Shown: positions 28,518 through 37,746, counted from the first letter of the stretch. The stretch: 64,000 nucleotides of DNA from Haloferax prahovense DSM 18310 (GCF_000336815.1 NZ_AOLG01000054.1:181288-245287); one strand, 5' to 3'. Notes: generated from the letters alone by a model not told the origin. Program-made: numbers and translations.

Positions 28518-28964
28518 ATGTACGACAGGATTCTCGTCCCGCTCGACGGGAGCGCCCCCGCCGACGAGGCGCTCGACCGCGCCATCGACCTCGCCGCGAC
28601 GGCGGACGCGACGGTGTACGCACTCTACGTCGTCGACGAACGCGTCCTCCATGCGACCCAACTCGACGCCGGCGGCCTCGTCCGCGCCTACGAGGAGGAA
28701 GGCGAGCGCATCGTCTCCGAAGCCGTGGAGGCGGCCGAACCGGTCGGCGTCGAGGTCGTCACGGCCGTCGAACACGGCTCGCCGCACCGGGCGATTCTCC
28801 GGTACGCCGAGGAGGTCGACGCGGACCTCATCGTGATGGGGACCCACGGCCGCCGGGGCATCGAGCGCTACCTGCTCGGGAGCGTCACGGAGCGCGTGCT
28901 CCGGATGGCCGACGTGCCGGTGCTCACCATCCGAAGCGAGGACTCCCCGGTCGAAGAGGAGTGA
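28518..28964 (+). CDS. universal stress protein (UspA family)
   Basis: The 148-residue protein has the single-domain Usp fold: N-terminal MYDRILVPLDGS, then MGTHGRRGIERYLLGSVTERVLR, where the G-2x-G-9x-G-S/T ATP-binding motif is intact, and a final VPVLTIR strand. ATP-binding Usp dimers respond to stress; the specific signal is unknown. ATG 28518 is preferred over the upstream 28488 start as it begins the canonical first strand. Confidence 0.93.
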   Translation: MYDRILVPLDGSAPADEALDRAIDLAATADATVYALYVVDERVLHATQLDAGGLVRAYEEEGERIVSEAVEAAEPVGVEVVTAVEHGSPHRAILRYAEEVDADLIVMGTHGRRGIERYLLGSVTERVLRMADVPVLTIRSEDSPVEEE

Positions 28965-29062
28965 CTCGCGGATGAGCGCGCGGCGACCGCAGGATGACCG
29001 CGGGGTCGGAGCCGTCGAACCGGGTGGAGTCGGTTAAGTAGTCCGCCGGGAAAGCAGCCGGC

Positions 29063-29956
29063 ATGCGCGCCTTCCGCGTCGCCTACGACGGACGCCCGTA
29101 CCACGGGTTCCAGCGACAGCCGGACGTGCCGACCGTCGAAGACGCCCTCTTCGACGCCTGCCGCGCGCTCGGCGTCTGCGACGACGACGAGGAGCCGACC
29201 GACTACGCCGCCGCCGGGCGGACCGACGCCGGCGTCTCCGCGCTCGCCCAGACCGTCGCATTCGAGTGTCCCGACTGGTGTACGCCGCGGGCGCTGAACT
29301 CGGAGCTACCGGGAACGGTCCGAGCGTGGGCCGCCGCCGACGCCCCCGACGACTTCCACGCCCGGCACCGACCGACCCGCCGCGAGTACGTCTACGACCT
29401 CCACGCCCCGAGCGACGGATTCGACGACGACCGGGCGCGAGACGCCTTCGACGCCTGCCGCGGCGAACACGACTTCCACAACCTCACCCCCGACACCCAC
29501 GGGACGGCCCGGGCCATCGACGGCGACCTGACCCGCGACGGCGACTTCCTCCTCGTCCGCGTCGAGGCCGGCGGCTTCGCCCGCGAACTCGTCCGCAGAC
29601 TCGTCTCGCTCGTCCGCGCCGTGGGGTCGGGCGCGGCCCCGCCGTCGAAGGTGGACGACGTGCTCGGTCCCAGCCACCTCGCTGGCCCCGAGGGCGTCCC
29701 GGCCGCGCCGCCGACCCCCCTGCTTCTCACGGCGGTCGACTACCCGAACGTCGAGTTCGACGTGGACTCGATGGCCGCCGAGAGCACCGCCGCGGCTTTC
29801 GGCGAACAGGCCCTCGCGGACCGCATCGGCTGGCGCGTCGGCTCGCGCATCCGCAACGGGGTCGAGCGGGCGGGCGACCTCAGCGACGGGAACGCCGACG
29901 CCGCCGGCGAAAACGGCGGCGTCGGGAGGAGCCGCGGAGACGCAAGGAGTCAATAG
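29063..29956 (+). CDS. truA: tRNA pseudouridine synthase A
   Basis: The 297-residue enzyme converts uridines 38-40 of the tRNA anticodon arm to pseudouridine. The catalytic aspartate is D55 in AAGRTDAGVSA; MRAFRVAYDGRPYHGFQRQ is the usual N terminus, and FARELVRRLVSLVRAVGSG the late signature. About 35 residues at the C terminus are Gly/Asn-rich and not part of the fold. Confidence 0.94.
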   Translation: MRAFRVAYDGRPYHGFQRQPDVPTVEDALFDACRALGVCDDDEEPTDYAAAGRTDAGVSALAQTVAFECPDWCTPRALNSELPGTVRAWAAADAPDDFHARHRPTRREYVYDLHAPSDGFDDDRARDAFDACRGEHDFHNLTPDTHGTARAIDGDLTRDGDFLLVRVEAGGFARELVRRLVSLVRAVGSGAAPPSKVDDVLGPSHLAGPEGVPAAPPTPLLLTAVDYPNVEFDVDSMAAESTAAAFGEQALADRIGWRVGSRIRNGVERAGDLSDGNADAAGENGGVGRSRGDARSQ

Positions 29957-30020
29957 CTCTCCGGAGCGGTTGGGGTCGCACATAGTAACGTTATCCTGGC
30001 CCGGGTGCGAAACCCCGACC

Positions 30021-30668
30021 ATGTGCTACGACGCTGTCATCTTCGACAACGACGGCGTGCTGACGAAGCCGACGCTCCTCGAAGTCCAACGGGAGGCGGT
30101 CAGACGGGCGTTCGCCGAGTTCGACGTCGAGCCGACGACCGAGACGGTCGACGGCGTCATCAACGGCGGACTCACGCGCCTGCGCCGCATCTGTGCGGTC
30201 CACGACGTGCCGGTCGACGACTTCTGGTCGCACCACGAGAGTCACGCCGCGGCGACCCAGCGGGCGTGTCTGGAAAACGGGACGAAGCCGCTGTACGACG
30301 ACGTGGTCGCCCTCGACGACATCGACCACCCGCTGGCGGTCGTGAGCAACAACCAGCACGCGACCATCGAACACATCCTCGACGTGTTCGACATCGACGA
30401 CCGCTTCGAGGTGGCCTACGGCCGCGACCCGACCGTCGAGGGCGCTCGGGTGAAGAAGCCGGACCCCCACTACATCGAGCGCGCGATGGGCGAACTCGGC
30501 GTCGGCTCGGCGCTCTACGTCGGCGACAGCAACGTCGACGTGGTCGCGGCCGACCGCGCCGGCATCGACTCGGCGTTCATCCGCCGACCCCACCGCGACG
30601 GCTACCAGCTAGCCGCCGAACCGACCTACGAACTCGACTCGCTGGACGAACTCCTCGCGGTGTGCTGA
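30021..30668 (+). CDS. HAD-superfamily hydrolase (phosphoglycolate-phosphatase-like)
   Basis: The 215-residue Rossmannoid phosphatase has HAD motif I (VIFDNDGVLT; the first Asp is the nucleophile), motif II (VVSNN), the motif III lysine in the VKKPDPHY region and motif IV (YVGDSNVDVVAA). An unusual point is DND in place of the common DxD with Leu/Met. The helical cap fits subfamily IA; the substrate could be phosphoglycolate or another small phosphomonoester. ATG 30021 is preceded by a GTTATCC TATA-like element. Confidence 0.9.
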   Translation: MCYDAVIFDNDGVLTKPTLLEVQREAVRRAFAEFDVEPTTETVDGVINGGLTRLRRICAVHDVPVDDFWSHHESHAAATQRACLENGTKPLYDDVVALDDIDHPLAVVSNNQHATIEHILDVFDIDDRFEVAYGRDPTVEGARVKKPDPHYIERAMGELGVGSALYVGDSNVDVVAADRAGIDSAFIRRPHRDGYQLAAEPTYELDSLDELLAVC

Positions 30669-30749
30669 CGCGCGGGAGACTGACTTTCCGCGGGTCCGCA
30701 CCGCGTATCGACCAGTAGACACATCACGCGGCTCGCCGTCGGCTCAGGC

Positions 30750-31073
30750 ATGGACCGGTCCGCCGCGTGGGACGCCACCCTCCGCATCGTCTTCGGCCTG
30801 TTTATCATCGGCGTCGGCAACGCCGTCGGCGGCTTCCTCGCCAGCACGACGGGCATCGCCGGCCTCGCGCTCTACCTCCTCGTCGCCGTCCCGACGTTCG
30901 TCTACGGGATGTACTACGTCGTCATCGGGGCCGGGATAGTCGTCGAGGCCGCGACAAAAAGCGCGCTGTCGGCCGCGGACCTGACGGTCGAAGTCGTCGA
31001 CAGCGAGGCAAACGGGCGCGACGACTCGGGCGTCGACCGCGACGGAGGCTCCGACCCGTCCGCAGGCGACTGA
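30750..31073 (+). CDS. small membrane protein
   Basis: The 107-residue protein has two membrane spans (about 10-30 and 38-63, with a long hydrophobic region from LRIVFGLFIIGVGNAVGG on) and an Asp/Ser-rich C-terminal tail. No family is recognised. It converges on the M28 peptidase gene with a nine-base gap. Confidence 0.7.
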   Translation: MDRSAAWDATLRIVFGLFIIGVGNAVGGFLASTTGIAGLALYLLVAVPTFVYGMYYVVIGAGIVVEAATKSALSAADLTVEVVDSEANGRDDSGVDRDGGSDPSAGD

Positions 31074-31082
31074 CCGCGGTTC

Positions 31083-32420
31083 TCACTCCCAGCCGTCGGG
31101 CCAGATACCCGCGGCCTTCATCCCCGTCTCGAAGTCGGCGTCGCGGAACGCCGCGACGAGTTCGTCGTCGTCGAGCCGCTGAATCTCCCCGTCGGCGGCC
31201 GCCGCCGCGAGTTCGCGGACGACGAGCGCGGTCAGCATCCCGTGTTCGCGGACGTTTCTGTCGTCGACCTTGTCGCGGGTGTCGGCGTGGGTGTGGCCCC
31301 ACCCGCGGCCGCGCTCGCCGCTTTCGCTCCTGAGTTGGAGCGCCGGGACGCCGGCGCGGACGAACGGCCACTGGTCGCTGAAGGGGTGCGGCTCGGGTTC
31401 GATTTCGACCGGGTGGCGCGTCTCGTTCCCGACCCGGGTGGCCACCTCGGCGGTCGCCTCGGAGGTGTGGCTGTGGGCGACGAGGTCGCGGAACCGCCCC
31501 GCACCGTCGACGTTGACGACGGCGGCGACGCGGTCGAGGTCGAGGCGGTCGGCGAGGTGTTCGGAGCCGGTCAGCCCGAGTTCTTCCGCGCCGACGCCGA
31601 CGACGCGGACGCCGAGGTCGAGGTCCATCTCGGCGAGGAGCCGCGCCGCGGTGACGACGACCGCGATGCCGCAGCCGTTGTCGAGCGCGCCCTCGGCGAT
31701 GTCGTGGGCGTCGAAGTGGGCGCACAAGATGAGTTCGCGGTCGGTGTCGGGGCCGACGCGACCTTCGACGTTCCGGCTCTCGCCGAGCGTCGTTTCGGCG
31801 TCGACGGCGAGGGTCGCCTCGCCGCCGCGGGCCGCGTAGTCGGTCAGCCACGACCCGGTTTCGGCGCTCACGCCGACCGCGGGGGCGGCGGCCTCCTCGT
31901 CGTAGCGGAGCGACCCGGTCGGCGGGAGTTGCCCGGGGACGTGGTTGACGAAGACGAAGCCGACCGCACCGGCGTCGATTGCGTAGTTGAACTTCTCCAT
32001 CCGGTGGACGAACCGGCCGCCGGCGGGGGTCGTCGTGCTGGCGACGGCGAGCGCGCCGTCCACGTCGGCGGCGTCGATTTCGCTGGGCGTGCCGTAGCCG
32101 ACATCCACGAGCGGGCCGGAGACGGCCGCCGGCGGGGCGTACGGGAGCGCGACGGCCTCGAAGCGCCGCTCGTCGGGCGCGGTGAGGTCGAGCGTCGTGT
32201 CGCCGCGGGTCCACCGGGCCATCTCGAAGGGGTCGAACTCGACGCGCCTGACGCCCGCGTCGGTGAAAGCGTCGGCGACGAGCGTACTCGCCCGACGGTC
32301 GCCCGGCCCGCCGGCCATCCGGTCGCCGATGGCGGTCAGATCGGTGAGGAACGCCCACGGGCGGTCGTCGACCCAGGTCCGGGCGAACGCCTCGCGGACT
32401 GCGGGGGAGAGGTCGTCCAT
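31083..32420 (-). CDS. M28-family zinc aminopeptidase
   Basis: The 445-residue peptidase has the M28 arrangement: an inserted PA-like domain (about 100-205), then the di-zinc catalytic domain with HFDAHD, the catalytic pair in VGVGAEELGLTGSEH, the downstream Asp in VVNVDGAG and the final His in GHTHADTRDKVD. There is no signal peptide, so it is probably a cytoplasmic aminopeptidase. ATG 32420 (MDDLSPAVREAF) is preferred over 32435. Confidence 0.92.
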   Translation of the reverse strand: MDDLSPAVREAFARTWVDDRPWAFLTDLTAIGDRMAGGPGDRRASTLVADAFTDAGVRRVEFDPFEMARWTRGDTTLDLTAPDERRFEAVALPYAPPAAVSGPLVDVGYGTPSEIDAADVDGALAVASTTTPAGGRFVHRMEKFNYAIDAGAVGFVFVNHVPGQLPPTGSLRYDEEAAAPAVGVSAETGSWLTDYAARGGEATLAVDAETTLGESRNVEGRVGPDTDRELILCAHFDAHDIAEGALDNGCGIAVVVTAARLLAEMDLDLGVRVVGVGAEELGLTGSEHLADRLDLDRVAAVVNVDGAGRFRDLVAHSHTSEATAEVATRVGNETRHPVEIEPEPHPFSDQWPFVRAGVPALQLRSESGERGRGWGHTHADTRDKVDDRNVREHGMLTALVVRELAAAAADGEIQRLDDDELVAAFRDADFETGMKAAGIWPDGWE

Positions 32421-32558
32421 GGGGCTTCCACACACCCGCCGGTCAAAGTGGTTTGCGCCGGTGGGTCGGCCCGGGCGAGCCCCGCATCCGATGCCGGTGT
32501 CGGCTGCCGAAAATCGCCCATAACATCTAACTCAGTTGACGTGGTACGCACGACCGCC

Positions 32559-32714
32559 ATGCCTACATGTCAGAACTGCAATTCTTTCGTCACGGAAGGC
32601 TACGTCAGGGTGTTCGCCCCGGAGGGCATGGACGCCCCCCGCGTCTGTCCGCACTGCGAGGATTTAGTCCGGGACGGCTCGCAGGTCCGAGAAGCGAGAG
32701 CGACCCGACACTAA
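32559..32714 (+). CDS. small two-Cys-pair zinc-finger protein
   Basis: The 51-residue protein carries two CxxC pairs (CQNC near the N terminus, CPHC at about 30-33), enough to bind one zinc, with little else. It matches the many haloarchaeal single zinc-finger micro-proteins; several such proteins in H. volcanii affect biofilm or growth (established for the class). The role of this one is unknown. A TATA-like CATAACAT is about 38 bases before the ATG. Confidence 0.85.
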   Translation: MPTCQNCNSFVTEGYVRVFAPEGMDAPRVCPHCEDLVRDGSQVREARATRH

Positions 32715-32798
32715 CCGCGACGCGACCGCCCTCCTCGACCCCGCTTCGCCCGTCGATTGATAAGGCTTACCACCCGCGCGTGCGTCGAATCACCCGAC

Positions 32799-34598
32799 AT
32801 GAGTTCGGTTCCCGAGCGGAGCGACATCGACGAGGAGTACAAGTGGGACCTCGACAGCATCTACGCCTCCGACGAGGAGTGGGAGGCGGCGTACGAGGAC
32901 GTCGCAGAGCGCGTTCCCGAACTGGCGAGCTACGAGGGCCGCGCCACCGAGGACCCCGAGACGCTCCTCGAACTCTTCGAGACGATGGAGTCGGTGCTCC
33001 GCGAGGTGTCGATGGTCGTCTCCTACGCGAACCTCCGCAGCAGCCAAGACACCCGGAACCAGGAGTACCAGGCGCAGGCCGGTCGCGCCGAGGCGCTGGC
33101 GTCGAAGGCCCGTAGCGCGGTCAGCTACCTCGACCCCGAACTGCAGGAACTCGGCCGCGACGGCGTCGCCGAGTTCGTCGAAAAGGAGCCCGAACTCGAC
33201 GCCTACGAGCACTACTTCGACGACGTGCTCCGGACGAAAGAACACACCCGCTCCGCGGAGGTCGAAGAGGTTCTCGCCGACCTCTCGGAGGTGACCGGCG
33301 CGTCCAGCGACATCTACTCCATGCTGGCCAACGCCGACCTCGAGTTCCCGACCGTCGAAAAGCCCGACGGGACGTCGGTCGAAATCACGCAGGGCAACTT
33401 CACGAAGCTCCAGAAGCACCCCGACCGCGAGTTCCGCCGGACCGTCCACGAGGAGTTCTACGACCGCTGGGCCGACGTGCGCAACGCCGTCGGCACCTCG
33501 CTGAAAAACAGCGTCAAGAAGGACGTGAAGACCGCGCGCATCCGCGATTACGAGACCGCCCGCGAGGCCGCCCTCGACGGCCCCAACGTCCCGGTCGAGG
33601 TGTACGACAACCTGCTCGACACCGTCCGCGACAACCTCGGGCACCTCCACCGCCACGCCGAGTTGAAGCGCGAGGCCATCGGCGCGGACGAACTCCGGAT
33701 GTGGGACCTGTACGTGTCGCTCACCGGCGACCACGGCCCCGAGATTCCGTACGAGCAGGCGAAGGAGTACATCGTCGAGGCCGTCGAACCGCTCGGCGAG
33801 GCGTATCAAGAACGGATGGCCGAGGGCCTCGAGGACCGCTGGGTCGACGTGTACGAGAACCGCGGTAAGCGCTCCGGGGCGTACTCCGCGGGCACCTACG
33901 ACACCCAGCCGTTCATCATGATGAACTACCAGGACGACGCGGCCTCGATGTTCACGCTCGCCCACGAACTGGGTCACTCGATGCACTCCGAACTCGCCAA
34001 CGACGCCCAGCCGTGGCACGACGCGAGCTACGAGATTTTCACCGCCGAGGTCGCCTCCACGGTCAACGAGACGCTCCTGACCGAGTACCTCCTGGAGAAC
34101 GTCGACGACGACGAGCTCCGGACGCACGTCCTCGACGAGTACCTCGAGCGGTTCCGCTCGACGCTGTTCCGCCAGACGATGTTCGCCGACTTCGAGCTCC
34201 AGATTCACGAGATAATCGAGGACGACGGCGCGCTCACGCCCGACCGCTTCGACGAGCTGTACGGCGACCTGAAGGCGGCGTACTACGAGCCCGCGGCGAC
34301 CGACGACCGCATCGCCCGCGAGTGGATGCGCATTCCGCACTTCTACTACAACTACTACGTCTACCAGTACGCGACGGGTATCTCCGCGGCGGCGGCCATC
34401 GTCGAGCGCATCCGCGAGGAGGGCGAGGCCGCCGCGGCGGACTACCGCGAGGCGCTCGCGCTCGGCGGCAGCGAGTACCCACTCGACGTGCTCCGAACCG
34501 CCGGCGTCGACATGACCGAGCCCGAACCCATCGAGGACGCGATGTCGGTCTACGCGGAGTTCCTCGACGAGGCCGCGACGCTCCTCGACCTCGAATAA
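32799..34598 (+). CDS. pepF: oligoendopeptidase F (M3 family)
   Basis: The 599-residue cytoplasmic zinc peptidase degrades short peptides. The zinc motif is HELGH (H389, E390, H393), with the third ligand Glu in FTAEVASTVNE about 25 residues on. The helical N-terminal half (SIYASDEEWEAAYEDV ...) and the C-terminal HFYYNYYVYQYATG segment are typical of PepF. ATG 32799 is chosen, as the 14 residues before it are not of haloarchaeal type. Confidence 0.95.
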   Translation: MSSVPERSDIDEEYKWDLDSIYASDEEWEAAYEDVAERVPELASYEGRATEDPETLLELFETMESVLREVSMVVSYANLRSSQDTRNQEYQAQAGRAEALASKARSAVSYLDPELQELGRDGVAEFVEKEPELDAYEHYFDDVLRTKEHTRSAEVEEVLADLSEVTGASSDIYSMLANADLEFPTVEKPDGTSVEITQGNFTKLQKHPDREFRRTVHEEFYDRWADVRNAVGTSLKNSVKKDVKTARIRDYETAREAALDGPNVPVEVYDNLLDTVRDNLGHLHRHAELKREAIGADELRMWDLYVSLTGDHGPEIPYEQAKEYIVEAVEPLGEAYQERMAEGLEDRWVDVYENRGKRSGAYSAGTYDTQPFIMMNYQDDAASMFTLAHELGHSMHSELANDAQPWHDASYEIFTAEVASTVNETLLTEYLLENVDDDELRTHVLDEYLERFRSTLFRQTMFADFELQIHEIIEDDGALTPDRFDELYGDLKAAYYEPAATDDRIAREWMRIPHFYYNYYVYQYATGISAAAAIVERIREEGEAAAADYREALALGGSEYPLDVLRTAGVDMTEPEPIEDAMSVYAEFLDEAATLLDLE

Positions 34599-34991
34599 CC
34601 GAAAATCGCCGGGCGGGCTCAGCCGACCTGAACGAGTTTGGCCTGCCCGGACGCGCTGTCGGTGCGGGCGTCGGACTCACCGGTGCAGTTGCGAACGTCT
34701 TCGGGCGCTCGGTCGCCCCCTGCCACCCGTCGGCGGTGGCCACGGGGCGGAGGGTGTTTGCCGCTTCCGGACTGCTACCGACTGAGCCGACGACGTGAGC
34801 GCACAGTGTCGCCCGCGTGGGAATGCGTCAGAAGTGTGGGCGGACTACACGTCCTATTCGCGAGTTCCGAGGATTCTCGCATGAACACGGGGCGGCGGTT
34901 ACCGGCCGTGTCCGAATTTCGCACGGAACTGTGGGTCTGCCAGAACAGTTGTGTGATTGGATGAGTAACACGTTTCGGAGGGCTACCAGAC
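34599..34991 (+). other. 393-base intergenic region, no gene seen
   Basis: No frame with acidic haloarchaeal composition is found on either strand. GC content falls toward 34820-34990. No strong palindrome or TATA stands out apart from an AT-richer patch just before 34992. The gap may hold the leader or promoter of the following small gene. Confidence 0.45.
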
Positions 34992-35165
34992 GTGGCAGAA
35001 GAGTATCTAACGCTAACGTTGGACGAGGCGACGGGGGTCGACGAGGTGGTGCTCGGCTTTCGAAAAGACGGGGAGTTCTACGAGCTCATCAGTCTCGAGC
35101 CGCCGGTGGAGGCGGAAATCAGGCAGCGAGAAGACGACGCGGCCGGTGAGGACGGCGAAGCGTAG
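34992..35165 (+). CDS. small acidic hypothetical protein (GTG start)
   Basis: An open frame from GTG 34992 to TAG 35165 encodes 57 residues that begin MAEEYLTLTLDEATG, continue VDEVVLGFRKDGEFYEL and end in an acidic tail. The alternating pattern (EVVLGF, GEFYELISL) suggests a small beta structure, and the acidic composition and third-position GC bias match real haloarchaeal genes. No ATG is available in frame. The reverse frame here is a shadow. Function unknown. Confidence 0.6.
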   Translation: MAEEYLTLTLDEATGVDEVVLGFRKDGEFYELISLEPPVEAEIRQREDDAAGEDGEA

Positions 35166-35242
35166 CTTACGTTCCGCGCGACTCGCCCCCAGATTCGACG
35201 ACTCCAGAGCCGTTGCACTCCGCACGAAGTCCGTCGCAGAAA

Positions 35243-35316
<74 letters not shown>

Positions 35317-35342
35317 TCGGATTTTCTTTAAGTGGGGATACT

Positions 35343-35350
35343 GATAAGCG
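35343..35350 (-). promoter_or_regulatory. TATA element of the tRNA-Lys gene
   Basis: On the minus strand CGCTTATC lies 27-34 bases upstream of the tRNA 5' end. The same octamer occurs at the RNase P RNA promoter. Confidence 0.5.
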
Positions 35351-35402
35351 TTTATTTTCGCCGCCCCCTCCTGCTTTGTACCCCGTTCACGTCCCCCATA
35401 AT

Positions 35403-36647
35403 ATGGACCTGCGCGACTTCGTGGACACGCTGCTCCGGTTCGAGAGCGTCGCCCGCGCCGAGGCCCCGGCTCAGCAGTGGGTCAAAAACCGGCTACACGA
35501 CTTCGGCTTCGACACCCACGAGTGGACCGCCGACCCGGCACGCCTGGCCGAACACCCGTCGTTTCCCGACGACCCCGACGACATCGACGCGGCGAACCGC
35601 CCGAGCGTCGCCGGCGTGGTCGAGTTCGGCGACCCCGACGCGGGCCGGACGCTCGTCCTCAACGGCCACGTCGACGTGGTGCCCGCCGACAGGGAACTGT
35701 GGACCCACGACCCGTTTGTACCCGACTGGGACGACGACGCGGGCACCGTCAGCGCCCGCGGCGCGGCCGACATGAAAGCGGGACTCGCGGCGTGCGTCTT
35801 CGCCGCGCTCGACCTCCGAGACGCCGTCGAGGCGGGCCATCTCGACCTCGACGGGCGGGTGGTCGTCGAGAGCGTCGTCGGCGAGGAGGAAGGCGGCATC
35901 GGGGCCGCGGCGGCCGCGCTCGACACCCCCTATCCGTTCGAGCGAGACGCCGCGCTCGTCGCCGAACCGACGCGGCTCAAGCCGGTCGTCGCCACCGAGG
36001 GCTCGGTGATGAAGCGGCTCCGGTTGACCGGGCGGACGGCACACGCGGCCTCGCGGTGGCGCGGAGTGGACGTCATCGAGAAGTTCGAGGCGATTCGCGG
36101 AGCGTTCTTCGACCTCGAATCGGAGCGGACCGACGCGGTCACCCACCCGCTTTTCGACTACCCGATTCCGTGGCCCGTCTGCGTCGGCCGCGTCGAGGCG
36201 GGGACGTGGGCGTCGAGCGTCGCGGGGACGCTCACCGCGGAGTGGCGACTCGGCGTCGCGCCGGGGGAGACGGTCGCAGCGGTCGAATCGGCGTTCGAAG
36301 AACGGCTGGCGCGCGTCGTCGCCGACGACGAGTGGCTCTCGGCGCACCCGCCGGTGTTCGAGCGCTTTTCGGTGCAGTTCGAGCCGGCCGAAATCGACGC
36401 CGACGAACCGGTCGTGGAGTCGTTGCGCGGGGCGCTGCGGGCGGACGGCCGCGACGACGAGCCGGTCGGCGTGACCTACGGGGCGGACTCGCGGCACTAC
36501 GTCGAAGCGGGTATCCCGACGGTGCTGTTCGGACCGGGCGACATCGACCAGGCGCACTTCCCTGACGAGACCGTCGAGTGGGAAGAAGTCGGGGTCGCGC
36601 GGGACGTGATTCGGGAGACTGCGACGCGCTTTCTTCAGTCGAGGTAG
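35403..36647 (+). CDS. M20-family metallopeptidase (ArgE/DapE type)
   Basis: The 414-residue di-zinc amidohydrolase shows the M20 signatures: LNGHVDVVPAD (first zinc His/Asp), GAADMKAGLAACVFA, VVGEEEGGIGA (catalytic Glu) and the closing GPGDIDQAHFPDE with its zinc His. Members hydrolyse N-acetyl-ornithine, succinyl-diaminopimelate or dipeptides; the substrate is undetermined as no arg or dap genes flank it. The 3' end overlaps the convergent HTH gene by 13 bases. Confidence 0.9.
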   Translation: MDLRDFVDTLLRFESVARAEAPAQQWVKNRLHDFGFDTHEWTADPARLAEHPSFPDDPDDIDAANRPSVAGVVEFGDPDAGRTLVLNGHVDVVPADRELWTHDPFVPDWDDDAGTVSARGAADMKAGLAACVFAALDLRDAVEAGHLDLDGRVVVESVVGEEEGGIGAAAAALDTPYPFERDAALVAEPTRLKPVVATEGSVMKRLRLTGRTAHAASRWRGVDVIEKFEAIRGAFFDLESERTDAVTHPLFDYPIPWPVCVGRVEAGTWASSVAGTLTAEWRLGVAPGETVAAVESAFEERLARVVADDEWLSAHPPVFERFSVQFEPAEIDADEPVVESLRGALRADGRDDEPVGVTYGADSRHYVEAGIPTVLFGPGDIDQAHFPDETVEWEEVGVARDVIRETATRFLQSR

Positions 36648-37309
36648 TCGTCGAGGGCGTCCGCGACCACGTCGCCGGGAGCGGCGTCTTCGAGCGAGGC
36701 ACGACGGCGGAGTTCGAGATAGACGTCGGCGGGGAGCGTCACCTCGAGCGTGCCGATATCGACGCCGTGGGCCGAGAGCGCGTCCACAACGGGCGTGCCG
36801 TCGTTGACCTCGCTGGCGAGGCGACGGACCTCGCGGACGGTCAGGCCGGCGTCGAGCGTGGCCCACGCGAGGTGGAGTCTGGCGTCGCCGGAGACGCGGG
36901 CGATGTGTTTTGCGGCCGTGGGAGCGATTCTACCGCGGGCGACGTGTCGGCGGACGGACTGCGGGAGGTCGTGGACGCGGGCCCACTTGCGGATGAAGGA
37001 GACGGATACGTCGCCGCCGGCGCGCTCGGCGGCGCGCTTGTAGGAACCGACACCGCGGACGAGCGCGGCGCAGGCGGCCGCGCCGCGGAGCATGAACACG
37101 TGGTCGTCGTCGCCGGCGGTGGACTCCGAAAACGAGCGGACCGTTCTGGCGGCCTCGGCGAGGCTGTCGGGGTCGGTGGGGTCGAAGCCGACGGCCTCGC
37201 GGGCGCGGTCGCCCGTGACGGCGGGGTCGCCGCGGACGACCGGTTCACCGACCGGTTCCCGTCGGTCGGCCGGGACCTCAGTCGTTCGTCGGCGTTCGTC
37301 GTTCGTCAT
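36635..37309 (-). CDS. DNA-binding protein with a ParB-like HTH and a RHH-like C terminus
   Basis: The 224-residue protein has a charged N terminus, then a helical region (about 80-185) whose LPQSVRRHVARGRIAPTAA ... LDAGLTVREVRRLASEV pattern follows the ParB/KorB HTH core, which recognises palindromic DNA. The end (EVTLPADVYLELRRRASLED ... VADALDDYLD) reads like a ribbon-helix-helix antitoxin-type element. No ParB nuclease/CTPase domain is present. It is a chromosomal haloarchaeal regulator candidate; targets are unknown. It overlaps the M20 gene end. Confidence 0.72.
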   Translation of the reverse strand: MTNDERRRTTEVPADRREPVGEPVVRGDPAVTGDRAREAVGFDPTDPDSLAEAARTVRSFSESTAGDDDHVFMLRGAAACAALVRGVGSYKRAAERAGGDVSVSFIRKWARVHDLPQSVRRHVARGRIAPTAAKHIARVSGDARLHLAWATLDAGLTVREVRRLASEVNDGTPVVDALSAHGVDIGTLEVTLPADVYLELRRRASLEDAAPGDVVADALDDYLD

Positions 37310-37489
37310 CTACGAATCGGTAACGCGTTCTGGCTTAAAAACGTCCCCCCGAGAGGCGAGATTCGCGCGCGGACGGTCGCTGGGCGGAATACGGGCGAGT
37401 GGCTGGAGGCCGGCAAACGAGGGACGGCCGAGGCGGGGATACGCCGACAGCGACCGATTGCGGGCGGTCAGCGGCCGGTCGGCGGGCGG

Positions 37490-37660
37490 TTACTCCTCGC
37501 GGGACTCCGAGAGGTGCGACCAGATTTCGGTACAGCCCGCACCGTCTTCGAGGTCTTTGAGGTGAGCCGTGGGGTCTTCTTCCTCCGCCTCGGTCGACGA
37601 CTCGACCTCGGCGTCGGCCTCGCGGTCGCGTTCGGGTTCGAGTTCTGCCTCGCCGGTCAT
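37490..37660 (-). CDS. small acidic hypothetical protein
   Basis: From ATG 37660 the frame encodes 56 residues: a Glu/Asp-rich N-terminal half (MTGEAELEPERDREADAE ...) and a more ordered C-terminal half (HLKDLEDGAGCTEIWSHLSE) with a single Cys. The composition is haloarchaeal and the stop is clean. The start overlaps the stop of the tiny upstream gene by the sequence ATGA, arguing for coupled translation. Function unknown. Confidence 0.6.
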   Translation of the reverse strand: MTGEAELEPERDREADAEVESSTEAEEEDPTAHLKDLEDGAGCTEIWSHLSESREE

Positions 37661-37746
37661 GCGTCGCCCTCCCGTGACGGTTCGAACAGCTCTGGGGCGA
37701 CGTCGGCGGAGGCGTGTTGTCGGACGGCGGTGCGGTGGTCACTCAT
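37657..37746 (-). CDS. tiny leading gene of a two-gene unit
   Basis: From ATG 37746 the frame encodes 29 residues: the first fourteen are MSDHRTAVRQHASA and the remainder contains VAPELFEPSRE. The TGA overlaps the ATG of the 56-residue gene. It may be a real micro-protein or a leader controlling the downstream gene. Evidence is the overlap, the composition and the AT-richer DNA just upstream. Confidence 0.45.
   Translation of the reverse strand: MSDHRTAVRQHASADVAPELFEPSREGDA

Noticed and set aside
26937-28847. 636-residue reverse frame opposite hisS
   Set aside because: hisS motifs are complete; no domain is seen in the reverse frame.
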